NCBI GenBank assembly: GCA_016717115.1
Contig: JADKGE010000001.1
Span: forward strand, 62,001-126,000
Length of the DNA stretch: 64,000 nucleotides
DNA from: Actinomycetota bacterium
GTDB lineage: Bacteria > Actinomycetota > Actinomycetes > S36-B12
Direction: 5' to 3'
Each line of letters starts with the position of its first letter. The stretch's first letter is position 1. The translations under genes were made by a program, and so were the position numbers. The notes under the pieces are model-generated. The model was given only the letters and a program-made list of their open reading frames with translations, was not told the DNA's origin and did no database searches. Shown piece by piece: positions 62,984 through 64,000 of this stretch.

Positions 62984-63799
62984 TCAGATCGTGGCGTGGA
63001 TGACGTCCCCGGCGGCGACCAACACGGATTGCCCGGCCACATCGATGATCAGCTGGCCGTCGTCAGCGACCCCCTCTGCACGGCCCGACACCTGCTCACC
63101 CGACGGCAGCAGGACCGTCACATCGCGGCCGACCGTCAGGCACAGCCACCGGTACTGCCCCATGGCCGTGGCGGCCCCATTGCGGCGAACGTCCTCGACG
63201 GCCGCATGCAGGGTCGTGAGGATGTCCACCAGCAGGTCTTGACGCGACACCTCAGCGCCCTCCAAGGCCAACGACGTCGCGGCGGCGATCGGCAGCTCCT
63301 CACTCGACTGCGAGACGTTGACGCCGATGCCGATGACCACGGCCTCGTCGCCGTCAGCCTCCGACAGCACGCCGGCCAGCTTCCGCGGCCCTGGGCTCCC
63401 GTCCAGCGCGGGACCGTCCATGACCACGTCGTTCGGCCACTTGAGGACGGCGCCCACGCCGTGGCGACGGATCGCGTCGGCCACCGCGACTCCCGCCACG
63501 AGCGGCAGGAGTCCGCGCCCATCCACCGCGGGCATCCGCACGAGCACCGAGCACCACAGGCCGGACCCCGGGGCGCTCACCCACGACCGGCCCAGTCGGC
63601 CCCTGCCTGCCGTCTGCTCGTCGGCAACGATGACGGTGCCCTCGGGAGCGCCCTCTCGGGCGAGCTGCATGAGGTCAGCATTGGTGGAGCCCGTCGTCGC
63701 CACGACGTGGGGCGCGGGCCACGGCACCTCGCGGTCGGCCAGCCGCCGCTCCACGAACGTCGGGTCGATGGGGATTCGGGAAGCCTCGTTACCAGTCAC
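62984..63799 (-). CDS. birA: Biotin--[acetyl-CoA-carboxylase] ligase BirA
   Basis: Biotin protein ligase of 271 aa without an N-terminal DNA-binding domain, thus the monofunctional type. GRGRLGRSWVSAPGSGL (biotin-AMP loop), LKWPNDVV and the C-terminal SH3-like domain are seen. It attaches biotin to acyl-CoA carboxylase carrier domains; the AccD gene beginning at 63836 is divergent and next door. GTG at 63799 has a TACCTT -10 element 6 nt upstream, indicating a leaderless transcript. Confidence 0.95.
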   Translation of the reverse strand: MTGNEASRIPIDPTFVERRLADREVPWPAPHVVATTGSTNADLMQLAREGAPEGTVIVADEQTAGRGRLGRSWVSAPGSGLWCSVLVRMPAVDGRGLLPLVAGVAVADAIRRHGVGAVLKWPNDVVMDGPALDGSPGPRKLAGVLSEADGDEAVVIGIGVNVSQSSEELPIAAATSLALEGAEVSRQDLLVDILTTLHAAVEDVRRNGAATAMGQYRWLCLTVGRDVTVLLPSGEQVSGRAEGVADDGQLIIDVAGQSVLVAAGDVIHATI

Positions 63800-63805
63800 A
63801 CGACT

Positions 63806-63811
63806 AAGGTA
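63806..63811 (-). promoter_or_regulatory. -10 element (TACCTT) of birA
   Basis: TANNNT hexamer on the minus strand followed by 6 nt and the GTG at 63799. Confidence 0.55.
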
Positions 63812-63835
63812 CGCAAACGACGCCTAGGAGGAGCG

Positions 63836-64000
63836 ATGACCGCGGCACCCGTCGAGAACACCACCCCGGACAGACGCACGACGGCCGGAAAGGCCGCGGA
63901 TCTCGAGGCAAAGCGGGCCGAGGCACTGGGCCGCCGGAAGAAGGCTGTCGACAAGCAGCACGCCAAGGGCAAGAGCACCGCCATGGAGCGCATCCTCGAC
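63836..64000 (+). CDS. Acyl-CoA carboxylase carboxyltransferase (beta) subunit AccD, 5' part
   Basis: First 55 codons of a gene cut by the right edge. The start MTAAPVENTTPDRR is followed by helical KRAEALGRRKKAV and HAKGKSTAMERILD, the well known beginning of AccD/PccB-type carboxyltransferases (homologs have HxxGKxxARERI). AGGAGGAG precedes the ATG. Position beside birA matches accD5 (Rv3280). The rest is outside. Confidence 0.8.
   Translation, partial: MTAAPVENTTPDRRTTAGKAADLEAKRAEALGRRKKAVDKQHAKGKSTAMERILD

Overview
The window is high-GC actinobacterial chromosome. Gene order follows the conserved secA1 - mtrAB/lpqB - sahH - manA/manB - whiB2 - fbiA/fbiB - manC - LCP - fadE25 - purE/purK - birA - accD block known from Mycobacterium tuberculosis (roughly Rv3235 to Rv3280). 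Genes for coenzyme F420 synthesis (fbiA, fbiB), MtrAB-LpqB, a WhiB2-type regulator and teichoic-acid-type polymerases point to a Gram-positive actinobacterium. Sequence style and gene content suggest Propionibacteriales (Nocardioides/Aeromicrobium-like), but that placement is inference. Coding density is very high, GTG starts are common, and no tRNA, rRNA, insertion sequence, prophage or CRISPR array was seen.

Layout. 1-2736: a NarL-type two-component pair (kinase cut by the window edge) and an Rv3235-like protein. 2758-7290: secA, a GNAT-LuxR fusion and comF. 7287-12590: lpqB-mtrB-mtrA plus a CPBP protease as one operon, a small membrane protein, and a perfect 18-bp hairpin terminator facing sahH. 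12600-18435: sahH, a PAS-PAS-PAS-GGDEF cyclase, a cation transporter, manA. 18440-26395: Trm112-like protein, manB, DUF3499, DUF5719, a giant membrane glycosyltransferase and whiB2. 26593-33187: a Pro/Glu-repeat membrane hydrolase, fbiA-fbiB and an ABC exporter. 33429-38340: small protein, AlkA-like glycosylase, manC, TIGR03089 protein, SpoIID-like protein. 38597-55985: a large cell-surface polymer cluster. 56024-64000: acyl-CoA dehydrogenase, UDP-glucose dehydrogenase-type enzyme, CoA-binding protein, LtrA, purE, purK, GtrA, PH-domain protein, birA and the 5' end of accD.

How it fits together. Much of the window serves the cell envelope: GDP-mannose supply (manA, manB, manC), nucleotide-sugar oxidation, two CDP-alcohol phosphotransferases, a sulfotransferase-like protein, two CDP-glycerol-type polymerases, a nucleotidyltransferase, five glycosyltransferases, a TagGH-type exporter and an LCP ligase look like a pathway that builds, exports and attaches a teichoic-acid-like polymer. 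MtrAB and WhiB2 are envelope/division regulators located beside it.

Most notable observations: the exporter ATPase (44683-45507) has lost every catalytic motif; one CDP-alcohol phosphotransferase has His in place of the catalytic fourth Asp; two genes (LCP, LtrA) each carry one extra base next to a G run; twelve genes show a TANNNT -10 element 6-8 nt before the start codon, indicating leaderless or nearly leaderless transcripts and fixing several start sites; and two long perfect hairpins lie between convergent genes.
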